Positions 17,850-27,426 of a stretch of 64,000 nucleotides of DNA are shown in pieces. Source of the stretch: Sutcliffiella tianshenii (GTDB lineage Bacteria > Bacillota > Bacilli > Bacillales > Bacillaceae_I); assembly GCF_016908565.1 (NCBI RefSeq), contig NZ_JAFBED010000001.1:186001-250000 (forward strand). Reading direction: 5' to 3'. How positions within the stretch are numbered: the first letter of the stretch is position 1; the number at the start of each line of letters is the position of its first letter. A program made the position numbers and the translations under genes. The notes beneath the pieces are model-generated. The model searched no databases. It had not been told where the DNA came from and saw only the letters and a list, made by a program, of their open reading frames with translations.

Positions 17850-19043
17850 TTAAACAGCTTCCGTACGCTTCCACTTCTTCCCGTACTGCACAAAAAGCAG
17901 TCCCAGTTCATGATGATCTCCTTCATAGATCGCACATTGTGCAAAACGGTCCTCGCCATTCGTGTCCACGACCTGCAGCTTGCAGAATGCACGGTTTTGC
18001 TGGAGCGCTTCGTAAAAGCCCTCGACTGTCGAAACGGAGATTCCGTTCACTTTTACAATGATTTCCCCGATTTGAAGATTCATTTTTTCCGCAGGGCTTT
18101 GAGGGATCACTCCCAAAATGACGAGCCCCTTATCTCGTTGAACGAAGATTGGCTGGCTTTCTTCATCATGGGCCCGCACCCTGTATTGGATAAATTCCCT
18201 GCCGAACACTGCAAGCACAGCTGAAAGGATGGCGGCTGTCTCCCACCAGACACCTGCTATGGCAAGTGCTAGGATCAAGACCCCCAGTGCCGTCATCTGA
18301 CGTCCTGTGATCGGGATGGTCTCCTTTGGAAGGCTTGCCTTCAATCTTGAATAGAATCCCATCGCAAACGGGACGAGCCAGATGGAAAATGACTGCTCAC
18401 CGACTTGAAGAACCGGCCACCATTCAAAGCTTGTTTGCAAGGCATCACCGGGAACCAATACGAACAAGGGCAGTACCCATACACGCTGGGAAACATGGAA
18501 TCCCACCGGAAGTCCACGCTTGCTTTTTTCCAATTGAGGCGACGTCTGCGTAGATGCCTGCTTGATTACCAATATCCCCTCTACAATCATGAGCATCCCC
18601 ATCAGGATCGCCATGCTTGGCAAATGTGTCTCCCCGATCGAGGAAAATAGACTATCTACACTTGCAATGCCGGTTGTCCACTTTGGAAGCAGGACAGCAA
18701 GCAAAAGGGAAAAGCCGAATATGTAGCCTGTCGAAAGGAAACGCGGCTTGATCAACAGGGTAAATGCCACTGTGACAATACTGATCAAAAAGATGGTTCC
18801 AAATGGAAGGATGATTCCCACTCCAAGTGTCAGGACAGATAAAGCCAGTCCCAGAACTAGCGTCTTTAACACTTTTTGAAACTCAGTAAGGCCATACTCG
18901 ACCCGGATGTGAAAATCATGACGCTCCCGCTTGACGCGAAAATAACCCAATACCACTGCAACGGCCATGGTTACATAAAAAACAGGATGGATAAATAAAC
19001 GACCCACACCCTTCAGTAACTCCAATAACCATGATTCTATCAT
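17850..19043 (-). CDS. minJ: MinJ-like division-site/topological specificity protein with PDZ domain
   Basis: MinJ links DivIVA at the poles and septum to MinCD, restricting FtsZ assembly, and in B. subtilis also affects swarming. The 397-residue protein equals the B. subtilis length. It has about eight membrane segments (residues 1-300) followed by a C-terminal PDZ domain (about 300-385, with LVILGVIPQSPAEKMNLQIGEIIVKVNG). ATG at 19043 has AGGCGGTG 7 nt upstream and is preferred over the ATG at 19061. It lies downstream of ctpB on the minus strand, convergent with the RNase J gene. Confidence 0.88.
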   Translation of the reverse strand: MIESWLLELLKGVGRLFIHPVFYVTMAVAVVLGYFRVKRERHDFHIRVEYGLTEFQKVLKTLVLGLALSVLTLGVGIILPFGTIFLISIVTVAFTLLIKPRFLSTGYIFGFSLLLAVLLPKWTTGIASVDSLFSSIGETHLPSMAILMGMLMIVEGILVIKQASTQTSPQLEKSKRGLPVGFHVSQRVWVLPLFVLVPGDALQTSFEWWPVLQVGEQSFSIWLVPFAMGFYSRLKASLPKETIPITGRQMTALGVLILALAIAGVWWETAAILSAVLAVFGREFIQYRVRAHDEESQPIFVQRDKGLVILGVIPQSPAEKMNLQIGEIIVKVNGISVSTVEGFYEALQQNRAFCKLQVVDTNGEDRFAQCAIYEGDHHELGLLFVQYGKKWKRTEAV

Positions 19044-19097
19044 CGAATCACCGCCTAACATCGTCTAAAATAACTGTTGTACCTATTATTTTAACAT

Positions 19098-19136
19098 AAA
19101 AAAGCCGACCCTCACCATAGGAGAAGCCGGCCTTGA
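19098..19136 (-). terminator. Intrinsic terminator of ctpB
   Basis: GGCCGGCTTCTCC and GGGTCGGCTTTTTT on the minus strand form an imperfect stem with a T6 tail, just after the ctpB stop. Confidence 0.7.
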
Positions 19137-19140
19137 AAAT

Positions 19141-20619
19141 TTATTTGAATAGGCTTTTCATTGCTTCCTGAAGCTGCACATCGTTCTTTTCGGAACGTAC
19201 CGCTTCAAGTAATTTGGATTGGATGAGCTCTGCTGTATTGCCGTCGACCTTCCCTGTGGCGGAAAGTTCATTGTCCGTTTGGAAGCTCTTCACGGCAGTT
19301 TCAGTTTCCTTACTGAAGTAGCCATCCTCGCGTCCCGGATCAAAGCCAAGGCCTTTCAGCATAAGCTGGACATTTTTTACCTTTTCGCTATTTGTATCAT
19401 AGCTGAGCTGCTCATCCTTTTCCAAGCTGATCGGATTTGCATAAAAGAAATCCGGTTGCTTAACAAGAATCGTCGGCTCCACGCCTTTTTCATGAATCCA
19501 GTTTCCATCAGGAGTCAGCCATTTGTAAAGCGTCAGCTTCAGGTTGCTGCCATCGCCCATCGGCACAGCCTGCTGGACGGTTCCTTTACCAAATGATGCA
19601 TCGCCGACGATATCGTAATTTCCGGCCTCTTTCAGCGCCCCTGCCAAAATCTCGGAAGCGGAGGCACTTCCCTTATCGATCAGCGTCACAATCGGATAAG
19701 GTTTCTTTTCTGTAATGGAAGAGAAGAAGCGTTGCTTTTCCCCATTGCGCTGTTCAATCTGTACGTAAGGCTTATCCTTCGTCACCAATTCAGATGCGAT
19801 GATCTGCACCTGCTCCAAAAGGCCACCAGGGTTCCCACGGACATCGACGACAAGCCCTTCGATGTTCTGGTCCTCAAGTGCAGCCAACTGCTTTTTGAAA
19901 TCCTCTCCCGTATCCTGGGAGAAGGAAGTGATTTGAATATATCCGACCTTTTTGCCGTCTTGCTCATAGGTCTCCGAATAAACGGTTTCAATCGGAATCG
20001 TATCACGTGTCACTTCGACCACGAACGGTTCCTGAACTCCTGGACGCTGTATCTGAAGCTTTACGACGCTTCCCTTTTCTCCGCGGATTTTCAGTACCGC
20101 CTGATAAAGATCAAGTCCTTCGATATCCTCTTCGTCCACTTTCAGTATCTGATCATTTGGCTGTAGTCCCGCTTTTTCAGCAGGTGAGCCCTTGAACGGG
20201 GAAACGATGGTCACTTTCCCGTTTTGCATGCCAACCTCCGCCCCGATACCTTCAAAGGAAGATTCAAGCGATTGGTTGAACTGATCTGCCGTTTCTTTAT
20301 CCATATAGACGGAATAAGGATCCTCCAATGTATCTACCATACCTTGGATGGCACCTTGAATCAGTTTTTCGGATTCCACTTCTTCCACATATCTGGAGGA
20401 AATCAACTCGTAGGCCTGTTGGATTTTCGCCATTTGGGAATCCAGGTCCTTAGCTGTTTCCTTGGATGGTTCTTCAAGTGTGATGTCAAATTCCTGCGCC
20501 TTTTGGGAAGGAACAGCGGAAGCCGGGTTCGAGCCAAGCCATGTTAGGCCGGCATATGTACCTGCTGCCCCGACTAAAACGGATAGTACCATTAATAATG
20601 TGACGATTTTGCGATTCAT
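19141..20619 (-). CDS. ctpB: Carboxyl-terminal processing serine protease, S41 family
   Basis: A secreted or membrane-tethered C-terminal processing protease. In B. subtilis CtpB acts in the sporulation signal that activates sigma-K. The 492-residue product has an N-terminal hydrophobic anchor (residues 5-28), a PDZ domain (about 110-190, with IVSPFKGSPAEKAGLQPND) and an S41 catalytic domain with nucleophile serine in GSASASEILAGAL and lysine in GKGTVQ. A C-terminal peptidoglycan-binding type 1 domain (about 420-480, with VQLMLKGLGFDPG) completes it. It is a single-gene unit with its own terminator. Confidence 0.93.
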   Translation of the reverse strand: MNRKIVTLLMVLSVLVGAAGTYAGLTWLGSNPASAVPSQKAQEFDITLEEPSKETAKDLDSQMAKIQQAYELISSRYVEEVESEKLIQGAIQGMVDTLEDPYSVYMDKETADQFNQSLESSFEGIGAEVGMQNGKVTIVSPFKGSPAEKAGLQPNDQILKVDEEDIEGLDLYQAVLKIRGEKGSVVKLQIQRPGVQEPFVVEVTRDTIPIETVYSETYEQDGKKVGYIQITSFSQDTGEDFKKQLAALEDQNIEGLVVDVRGNPGGLLEQVQIIASELVTKDKPYVQIEQRNGEKQRFFSSITEKKPYPIVTLIDKGSASASEILAGALKEAGNYDIVGDASFGKGTVQQAVPMGDGSNLKLTLYKWLTPDGNWIHEKGVEPTILVKQPDFFYANPISLEKDEQLSYDTNSEKVKNVQLMLKGLGFDPGREDGYFSKETETAVKSFQTDNELSATGKVDGNTAELIQSKLLEAVRSEKNDVQLQEAMKSLFK

Positions 20620-20779
20620 GAAAGCTCCTCCTCATCCCTATACCCAATACCGAACGACTAGTAAATATATGAGCAATTGTATCACAGCCCTGCATGGTTG
20701 GAAATCAAAAACGCTTATGTAAACGGTCTGCTGTATCGATTGTGTAATCACTCGCTAAAAGGTAGGCTTATGTTGCAGT

Positions 20780-20816
20780 AAAAGGCATTACACGTTGAAA
20801 GTGTAATGCCTTTTGT
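20780..20816 (-). terminator. Intrinsic terminator of the M23 hydrolase gene
   Basis: A perfect stem AAAGGCATTACAC / GTGTAATGCCTTT with a 7-nt loop and T-rich flank, about 45 bp after the stop. Confidence 0.85.
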
Positions 20817-20859
20817 CAGAACTAGTATATGTGATGCTTGTACATAATATGTGCATGAA

Positions 20860-22182
20860 TTAGAAATTAATATAGTTGGCAGGGTTCACTGCATTGGACT
20901 TGGAACCGTTCCAACCACCTTTGTGCAGTTCAAAGTGTAAATGCGCCCCGAATGAATATCCAGTGTTGCCCATTATACCGATCTGTTGTCCCTTTGAAAC
21001 GGAAGTTCCAGCTGGCAGGCCTGGACGCTCTAGATGAGCATAAACAGTTGTCCACATCTGGCCATCAATATAGTGAGTAATAAAAACTACATTCCCATAA
21101 GAACTGGAGTAGTAGGATTGAAAAACAGTTCCACTTGCTGCTGCTACGACCGGGACATCTCCAGATCTACCATTTTTCCCGATATCAACACCATTGTGAT
21201 TTCCACCCCAACGTCCGCCATAACCTGAAGTTACAGAACCTGTTGCCGGACGTGTCCAGTCTCCGGATGATACAGGAGCTGGAGAAGCTACATGTGCTGG
21301 CGGTGCCGGCTTACCTGCTGCTTTTGCCTCTTCAGCCGCTCTTCTTGCCTCTTCTGCTTTTCTTGCATTTTCAGCTTCTATTCTTGCACGCTCTTCCGCT
21401 TCTTTTCTAGCGCGTTCTTCAGCGGCTTGAATTTCTGCACGGATTGCTTTTTCTTGGGCTGCAAGGATCTCCGCTTCATTTTCAAGCTCGTGGATCTCAT
21501 GCATTGTTTCTTGCTCTTTCTTCTTAAGCTGTGCCATCAAAGCATCTTTTTCTTTAATTTGGTTGTTTAACTTAACTTTCATCGCTTCTAATTCTGTCAA
21601 TTGTTGTTCCAGGGAAGCCAATTTTTCACGTAGTTCCAGCTCTTTATCCTCTAAAAGCTGTAAGTCTTCTTGATGAGCTTTTAAAATATCACGGTCTGCT
21701 TGTACAATCGTAGCTACCGCACCAACGCGGTCTATGAAATCTCCAAAGCTTTGTGCTCCCAGTAATACATCCAGGTAGTTAACGGCTCCTCCACCCTGTT
21801 GGAAAGAGCGAGCGCGATCTTTTAGAAGCTCATTTCTTTTTTCAATACGTTCCTTTAAAACAACGATCTCTTCTTGAAGTTTTGTAATATCTTTTCTTGT
21901 TCCATCAATTTCTTCTTTTTTCCCACTGATTTTAGCCTTCGTTTCGCCAACTGCTATATCTAATTGCTTTACTTCTTCCGCTAAAGTCTTTTGCTCGGCT
22001 TGAAGTTGATTTACTTCTTCCTGCTTACCGGACCTTGTTGATTCATTATTGGACTGTTCATTTTGAACGTCATTCAGCTTTTCTTTTAAATTTGCAGAAG
22101 CTGTATCTGATAAGCCTGTAGAGAAAAATCCAGAAAATCCAATAACGGCAGCAATAGCGACTGTACCAATCTTTCTTCTCAT
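20860..22182 (-). CDS. PcsB/CwlO-like coiled-coil murein hydrolase with M23 (LytM) domain
   Basis: A 440-residue secreted protein: signal peptide (cleavage near ASA, residue 30), a long PcsB/CwlO-type coiled coil (about 35-290), an Ala/Glu/Arg-rich hinge, a Pro/Ala linker and a C-terminal M23 zinc endopeptidase domain (about 310-440). The zinc ligands of the NHNGVDIG and HLHFE motifs are both present. It is the gene immediately downstream of ftsEX. FtsEX activates CwlO in B. subtilis and PcsB in streptococci, so this protein is the likely FtsEX effector. An M23 domain replaces the NlpC/P60 of CwlO and the CHAP of PcsB. Confidence 0.88.
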   Translation of the reverse strand: MRRKIGTVAIAAVIGFSGFFSTGLSDTASANLKEKLNDVQNEQSNNESTRSGKQEEVNQLQAEQKTLAEEVKQLDIAVGETKAKISGKKEEIDGTRKDITKLQEEIVVLKERIEKRNELLKDRARSFQQGGGAVNYLDVLLGAQSFGDFIDRVGAVATIVQADRDILKAHQEDLQLLEDKELELREKLASLEQQLTELEAMKVKLNNQIKEKDALMAQLKKKEQETMHEIHELENEAEILAAQEKAIRAEIQAAEERARKEAEERARIEAENARKAEEARRAAEEAKAAGKPAPPAHVASPAPVSSGDWTRPATGSVTSGYGGRWGGNHNGVDIGKNGRSGDVPVVAAASGTVFQSYYSSSYGNVVFITHYIDGQMWTTVYAHLERPGLPAGTSVSKGQQIGIMGNTGYSFGAHLHFELHKGGWNGSKSNAVNPANYINF

Positions 22183-22285
22183 CCCTTATTTCCCCCTAAA
22201 ATCTTATGTACTGATAGGGATTAATTACCAACCCCTATCAGGTTTTTGTTTTTTTATTATGGGTAGACCATTAATATGGAATCTT

Positions 22286-23179
22286 TTAAACTCGTAAAAA
22301 CTTTCGGACGGACATCATGCTTCCCCAAACGCCGATGAATGCACCAATCGCAACCAGTATCCCGATTACCTGGAAGGCGAAAGGATAGAACGGAAGCAAA
22401 TGTATGAATGTGCCCTGGATTCTCGGCTGCACCAAATCTATTAGATAATAGTAGGATGTGAGAATAATTCCGATAGGCACGATGGAACCCAACACTCCGA
22501 GCCAAAGTCCTTCAAGGAAGAACGGCCAGCGGATAAAGCCATTGGTCGCACCAACGAGCTTCATGATTTCGATTTCTTTTCTTCTGGCAAAAATGGTGAT
22601 CTTGATTGTATTGGAGATCAGGAACATGGCTGTGAAGACAAGTCCCAGAATCAATGCAAGCCCTACGTTTCTAGCAATCTCGAATACTTTGAATAATCGT
22701 TCCACCGTTTCTGCCCCATAAATTACTTTATGAGTGAAATCAAGTTCATCTATTTTCTTGGCAGCCGCGATTGTGTCCTGCGGATTTGCTGTTTTTACAA
22801 TGAATACATCAAAGAGCGGATTGTTCTGTTCGAACAGTTCGAAAGCGCCCCCGTCATCACCAAAGCTGTCAACCAAACCTTTCAGTTCCTCTTCCTTTGA
22901 TGAAAAATCGACCGTTTGGACTTCCGGTAAATTCTGTATCTGTTCGCGCAGTACATCCTGATCTTCCTTAGTTGCTGTCAGTTCTACATGCACCCGAATT
23001 TCAACGTCTTTTTCAATTTCATTTGCAACGCTGTTCAAGTTCATCATGAGTACGAGGAATACCCCGACCAGAAGCAGTGTCACGGTTACGGCACTGACGG
23101 ATGCGAATGTCATCCAGCCGTTTCTTGCCAAGCTTTTCAGACTTTCCCTGAAGTGTCGCAAAAGAGTTCTAGGCTTCAT
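22286..23179 (-). CDS. ftsX: Cell-division ABC transporter permease-like protein FtsX
   Basis: FtsX is the membrane half of FtsEX and relays ATP hydrolysis to extracellular murein hydrolases. The 297-residue protein has one N-terminal membrane helix after RNGWMTFASVSAVTVTLLLV, an extracellular domain (about 50-165), and three further membrane helices that end in the FtsX fold. ATG at 23179 gives the usual family length, with GAGGGGGA upstream. The longer reading from 23233 lies inside ftsE. It overlaps the 3' end of ftsE by 11 nt, which suggests coupled translation. Confidence 0.93.
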   Translation of the reverse strand: MKPRTLLRHFRESLKSLARNGWMTFASVSAVTVTLLLVGVFLVLMMNLNSVANEIEKDVEIRVHVELTATKEDQDVLREQIQNLPEVQTVDFSSKEEELKGLVDSFGDDGGAFELFEQNNPLFDVFIVKTANPQDTIAAAKKIDELDFTHKVIYGAETVERLFKVFEIARNVGLALILGLVFTAMFLISNTIKITIFARRKEIEIMKLVGATNGFIRWPFFLEGLWLGVLGSIVPIGIILTSYYYLIDLVQPRIQGTFIHLLPFYPFAFQVIGILVAIGAFIGVWGSMMSVRKFLRV

Positions 23180-23855
23180 ATCCGTAGTCCCCCTCTGCTT
23201 GGTCACGCGCGATTTTCCCGTTCTCGATTGCAATAACGCGCTTCTTGATCGTGTTTACAATTTCGCGGTTATGAGTCGCCATGACTATCGTTGTGCCCTT
23301 GTCGTTTATTTCTTCAAAGATGTTCATGATTTCCCATGAAGTATCAGGATCAAGGTTTCCTGTCGGTTCATCGGCAATCATTACCTTAGGGCTGTTTACA
23401 ATAGATCGTGCAATGGAAATACGCTGCTGCTCTCCACCGGAAAGTTCATTCGGCAAGTGACGCGCTTTGTGCTTAAGCTTTACTAAATCAAGGACTTCCA
23501 TCACACGCTTCTTTATATTCTTCGGACTTTCTTCAATAACTTCAAGCGCAAAGGCTACATTTTCATATACCGTCAGCTGTGGAAGGAGTTTGAAATCCTG
23601 GAAAACCACTCCGATATTTCTTCTTAATAATGGAACCTTGCTTTCCTTCAACTTGGATAGATTCACACCATCAATGATGATTGAACCGCTTGTCGGTTTC
23701 TCCTCGCGATACATCATCTTGATGAAGGTGGACTTACCGGCACCACTCGGGCCTACCACATAAACAAACTCTCCAGCTTTTATATTTACATTTATTCCAT
23801 CAACAGCTTGAACGCCGTTAGGATACTTTTTGAAGACGTCTTGCATTTGTATCAT
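23169..23855 (-). CDS. ftsE: Cell-division ABC transporter ATPase FtsE
   Basis: The cytoplasmic ATPase of FtsEX. The 228-residue product has Walker A GPSGAGKST (residues 35-43), a Q-loop VFQDFKLLP, the ABC signature LSGGEQQR (about 137-144), Walker B MIADEPTGNLD and a switch histidine in MATHNRE. It overlaps ftsX and is followed by the M23 hydrolase gene, which makes a three-gene morphogenesis cluster. No other gene lies between it and the Vpr-like gene; the 370-bp gap holds only the vpr terminator near 24180. Confidence 0.95.
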   Translation of the reverse strand: MIQMQDVFKKYPNGVQAVDGINVNIKAGEFVYVVGPSGAGKSTFIKMMYREEKPTSGSIIIDGVNLSKLKESKVPLLRRNIGVVFQDFKLLPQLTVYENVAFALEVIEESPKNIKKRVMEVLDLVKLKHKARHLPNELSGGEQQRISIARSIVNSPKVMIADEPTGNLDPDTSWEIMNIFEEINDKGTTIVMATHNREIVNTIKKRVIAIENGKIARDQAEGDYGYEA

Positions 23856-24176
23856 TTAATCACCTATTGGGTTAGAATATTTGAATTATTTACAGGGTGT
23901 CCTTTTAAAAAAATACGTAGCTACGCATGCGGATTGTCTATCTCCACAAGTGGATATGTATATTTATCACAAATTTCCGCATAAATTCACTTCTTCATTA
24001 TAACATCTATTTCGACAAAATCAGAGTTTTAATTATTACAGTTTCTTTTCAAATCGGAGTCATAGTTGGAAATGGAGGATTTTTTTTCCTAAAAAGAGGG
24101 ATTTCCGCGGAAATTGTCGTTGGGAATATAATAGAGGATTATCTTTTCCTGGGGAATTTTGTAGAGAATGATAAAA

Positions 24177-24211
24177 CAAAAGCTGGGGCTCACATCCACC
24201 CCAGCTTTGTT
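24177..24211 (-). terminator. Intrinsic terminator of the Vpr-like protease gene
   Basis: AAAGCTGGGG and CCCCAGCTTT form a perfect 10-bp stem with a 10-nt loop, followed by a T-rich run on the minus strand. Confidence 0.85.
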
Positions 24212-24224
24212 TTCATTGTGATTT

Positions 24225-26651
24225 CTATTCAATTGTCAGGACATCTGCACCAAGTACGGCACGATCAAGCTCGCCTTTCTTCGCATACACCGCCACCCGG
24301 TATTTTCCTGCAGGCAGCACAGTACCGTCCACTAGCGTACCATCCCAGTCATGATAGTTGTACCCTTTGCCAAGTTCACCCGCATAGAGTGCATCTCCTA
24401 CATAGGTTCCAAGTCCACCAGTTGCAGTTGCTGTATAAATCCAAACCTGTAGTTCTTCCGCGCCACCAGGCAGGTAGGAGTAAAATTCAAATTCGTTGCC
24501 GCCAAGTGCCGTAAATCCAAAGTGTGTGACACGTGGGTAATCAGGTTCTCCAACAAATAGTATGGTAGGGACCTGGATTACAGTGTCTCCCTCGGTAACT
24601 GTTAAATGTCCTTCGTAATAGCCGGCAGCCAATTTAGAAGCGTCCACTTGAACATTCACGTTGACCTTTTGGTTTTTGCCTGGATTCACCTTCAGGTTTT
24701 TGCCTGTAGTCACTTTCACATGCTTGCCGACTTCATTTTTGAAAGTGAACTCCGCAGAGTAAACTTTTGTTTCATCAGAAAGATTTTGAATATCGAATTG
24801 CTGGTTCTCCACTTGCTTTCCTTTGGATTTTTCAAAAGTCCCAAAAGAGTAGCTTCCCGGATTCACAAGTGTTTCAGCCTGTAATGCATCCACCACTCGA
24901 ATGCTTCCTGCCCCTTGCGTATTATGAGGATACGCTTCGCCAGTAGCAGGATTCACCATTTTTTCCGCTGTATTCATCAATGCGGATTTCACTTCGTACA
25001 CTCCCCACGTAGGATTTGCTTCAAGGATTACAGCTGCTGCACCTGCTACGTGCGGGGAAGCCATACTTGTACCCTGCTTCGCACCATAACCATGTGGGGC
25101 ATCAGGGTTGAATGTCGGTACAGTACTTACGATATTGACACCAGGAGCAGAAACATCAGGCTTGATCATCCACGTATCGATTACAGGACCACGTGAGGAG
25201 AAATCTGCCATCGTTTCGCCTACTGCTTTATCAAAAGCTACATTAAAACTTACCGTAACAGAGGATCCTTTTGCTTTGAGCGCTTCACCGTCTGCTTGGT
25301 TCAACATGATAGTTGGTACTGCCATACCAGGAATCAACGGCATTGAGCCAGCTACATTGTTATAAAGGATCGCTCCTTTTGCACCAGCTTTTGCAGCTTC
25401 AGTCGCTTTATCGACGAATGGGATCCCTGCACCACGGCTGATCAGCGCAATTTTGCCTGTCAGATCTTTGCCTGCAAAATCTGCCGGAGCACCGAACCCT
25501 ACATCCACAAGTTCAAATGCTTGTCCATTTAGTGATAACAGTGCCTCTTCTGAAGGGAAACCTTGTACTGCAGAAGATCCATAGGATACACCGTCAGATG
25601 AAGAGGTTGTTGCTTTGAAAACATTGTAAGGCAATTGTGTTGCCCCGACAGAGATCGCCTCGCGGGAAGTACCAGGGGAACCTACTGTCCAGTTGTTCGG
25701 ACCGGAGTTTCCATTGGATGTTACCGCTACAACACCTTCTGCCATCGCTTGGTCTAGCGCAATGGATGTTGCCCAGTCAGGAGCATTCAAGGAGTTTCCT
25801 AAAGAAAGGTTCATCACGTCTGCCCCGTCCTGTACAGCACGCTCGATCGCAGCTACGACGTTTTCCGTGGATCCACTTCCGCCAGGACCAAGGACACGGT
25901 ATGCAAGTAAGGTTGCATCCGGGGCCACCCCTTTGATTTGACCATTTGCCGCAATGGTACCAGCAACGTGAGAACCGTGTGTCGTCTCTGCACCACGCGG
26001 ATCTCCCTTAGGGGTTTCCTGCGGATCATTGTCGTTATCTACAAAGTCCCAACCAAGGTATTCCCCGAAGTTCGGCGCCAGGTCAGGATGTGTGTAGTCA
26101 ACACCTGTATCAATGACTGCGACTGTTACACCTTCACCTGTAAAGCCTAAATCCCACGCTTCGTTTGCTCCAATGAATGGTGCAGAATCGAACATCTCTG
26201 GGCTATATTCTTCCTGTGATACAAGTTCTTCTGTTGTTGTATATTCAACGTTTGGATATACCGCTTTTACACCCGGAGTCGCTAGCAGACTAGGAATCTC
26301 GTTTGCAGGAAGCTCCAAGGAGAACCCGGAAAATACGTAATCATATTCCCGGTTCACTTTATTGTTCGTTACTCTATTATCCAATTCATTTTTCACTAGA
26401 TCGCGAGCATTTTTTAAGTTCTGTTTAGTTTGCTTTTTACCATTGTGCTTCGCTTCTACAATGGACTGTTCCTGTAATTCCACAAGGACTGTCACTGCTT
26501 TTGAGGAAGATAAATCGAAATCACCTTGTAAAGTAGCCAGTTCTCCCCCTGAATTTTGTGAGTTAGCTTGTACACCATTTGAAGAGAATGCGCTAAAGAT
26601 CAGCACAAACGCAAATAACGGCATAAGACCTGTCATCCACTTCTTTTTCAA
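24225..26651 (-). CDS. vpr: Secreted subtilisin-like serine protease, Vpr type
   Basis: A large extracellular S8 protease of 808 residues, near the 806 of B. subtilis Vpr. In order: signal peptide, I9 inhibitor propeptide (about 50-150), catalytic domain with Asp in VIDTGVDYTHPD, His in THGSHVAGT, oxyanion Asn in SNGNSGP and Ser in GTSMASPHVAG, an inserted PA domain (about 365-460) and C-terminal beta-rich domains. TTG at 26651 (MKKKWMTG) is preferred over GTG at 26660, because the GGGGGAG leaves 8 nt before the TTG. It is a single-gene unit with a terminator; the gap upstream is AT-rich with no gene. Confidence 0.9.
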   Translation of the reverse strand: MKKKWMTGLMPLFAFVLIFSAFSSNGVQANSQNSGGELATLQGDFDLSSSKAVTVLVELQEQSIVEAKHNGKKQTKQNLKNARDLVKNELDNRVTNNKVNREYDYVFSGFSLELPANEIPSLLATPGVKAVYPNVEYTTTEELVSQEEYSPEMFDSAPFIGANEAWDLGFTGEGVTVAVIDTGVDYTHPDLAPNFGEYLGWDFVDNDNDPQETPKGDPRGAETTHGSHVAGTIAANGQIKGVAPDATLLAYRVLGPGGSGSTENVVAAIERAVQDGADVMNLSLGNSLNAPDWATSIALDQAMAEGVVAVTSNGNSGPNNWTVGSPGTSREAISVGATQLPYNVFKATTSSSDGVSYGSSAVQGFPSEEALLSLNGQAFELVDVGFGAPADFAGKDLTGKIALISRGAGIPFVDKATEAAKAGAKGAILYNNVAGSMPLIPGMAVPTIMLNQADGEALKAKGSSVTVSFNVAFDKAVGETMADFSSRGPVIDTWMIKPDVSAPGVNIVSTVPTFNPDAPHGYGAKQGTSMASPHVAGAAAVILEANPTWGVYEVKSALMNTAEKMVNPATGEAYPHNTQGAGSIRVVDALQAETLVNPGSYSFGTFEKSKGKQVENQQFDIQNLSDETKVYSAEFTFKNEVGKHVKVTTGKNLKVNPGKNQKVNVNVQVDASKLAAGYYEGHLTVTEGDTVIQVPTILFVGEPDYPRVTHFGFTALGGNEFEFYSYLPGGAEELQVWIYTATATGGLGTYVGDALYAGELGKGYNYHDWDGTLVDGTVLPAGKYRVAVYAKKGELDRAVLGADVLTIE

Positions 26652-26962
26652 ATCTCCCACTCCCCCATACTTTTAGTTAATGGTCGCGTATCACTCTGAA
26701 TATTCAGAACTAAAATTGCAGACCACTACATAAATTGTCATTCGACAACCTAAATAAAAGTATATTTACAATAATTCTTATTTTCAATATAATTTTCCAA
26801 TCCTTTATCCTATAAAGTAAAAAGGGGAAAATGGGAGTGATAATATGTAATTTATTCCCTTGTAATATAGATTTAACGCCCTATTTTCTGAAAATAAAAA
26901 ATAGTATAAAAGATAGATTCATTTTTATATCAGAAAAACGTTTGGAAATATTTAGTGCAAAT

Positions 26963-27007
26963 AAAAAAGGCTTCTTCCGAGGATATTCCCCTAAAAGAAA
27001 CCTTTTC
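26963..27007 (-). terminator. Intrinsic terminator of cccB
   Basis: AAAAGGTTTCTT and AAGAAGCCTTTTTT on the minus strand pair (with one G-T) around a long loop, 5 bp after the stop. Confidence 0.65.
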
Positions 27008-27012
27008 CGTCA

Positions 27013-27357
27013 TTATTTTTGCTCCGCCAACCAGGCTGCCACCGTAGTCGCTTCTTCACCCTTGATGATGCCGCCCTTCATCTGGCCTTGACCGTTTGCA
27101 ATGATTCCTTCAATTTCTTCCTGACTGTACTTGTCCCCTACCTTCTGAAGATTCGGACCGAAGCCACCCTCGAGGTTACCGCCATGACAGCTTGCACAGC
27201 TTTGCTGGAAGATTTTTTCCGCGTCTGCAGTATCAACGGCACCGCCGCCCTCTTCTGCAGGTGCATCAGTGGCTGTGTTGTTCTCTTCTCCACCACCACA
27301 CGCAGCCAACGTGAGCAGTGACGTTCCTAATACGAATGCTAAAAAGTACTTTTTCAT
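27013..27357 (-). CDS. cccB: Membrane-anchored cytochrome c-551, lipoprotein type
   Basis: A 114-residue small c-type cytochrome that carries electrons at the outer face of the membrane. It has a lipoprotein signal with lipobox LAAC (Cys20), an acidic/glycine-rich linker, the heme motif CASCH (residues 54-58) and a methionine ligand in GQMKGG near residue 94. Its position between the protease and yvjA, near ftsEX, matches B. subtilis cccB. A terminator follows directly. Confidence 0.92.
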   Translation of the reverse strand: MKKYFLAFVLGTSLLTLAACGGGEENNTATDAPAEEGGGAVDTADAEKIFQQSCASCHGGNLEGGFGPNLQKVGDKYSQEEIEGIIANGQGQMKGGIIKGEEATTVAAWLAEQK

Positions 27358-27426
27358 CAGGTTGTCCTCCTAAGGATAGAAGTAAAATATACCAACATGA
27401 CATTATTATATCCTATCTATTCCCCA

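Noticed and set aside
23927-24514. 195-codon plus-strand ORF between ftsE and the protease gene
   Set aside because: Its second half is antisense to the Vpr-like coding region and crosses its terminator. The first half is low-complexity AT-rich intergenic sequence.
26831-27091. 86-codon plus-strand ORF upstream of cccB's 3' end
   Set aside because: It overlaps the cccB terminator and coding sequence in antisense, and the composition is AT-rich noise.
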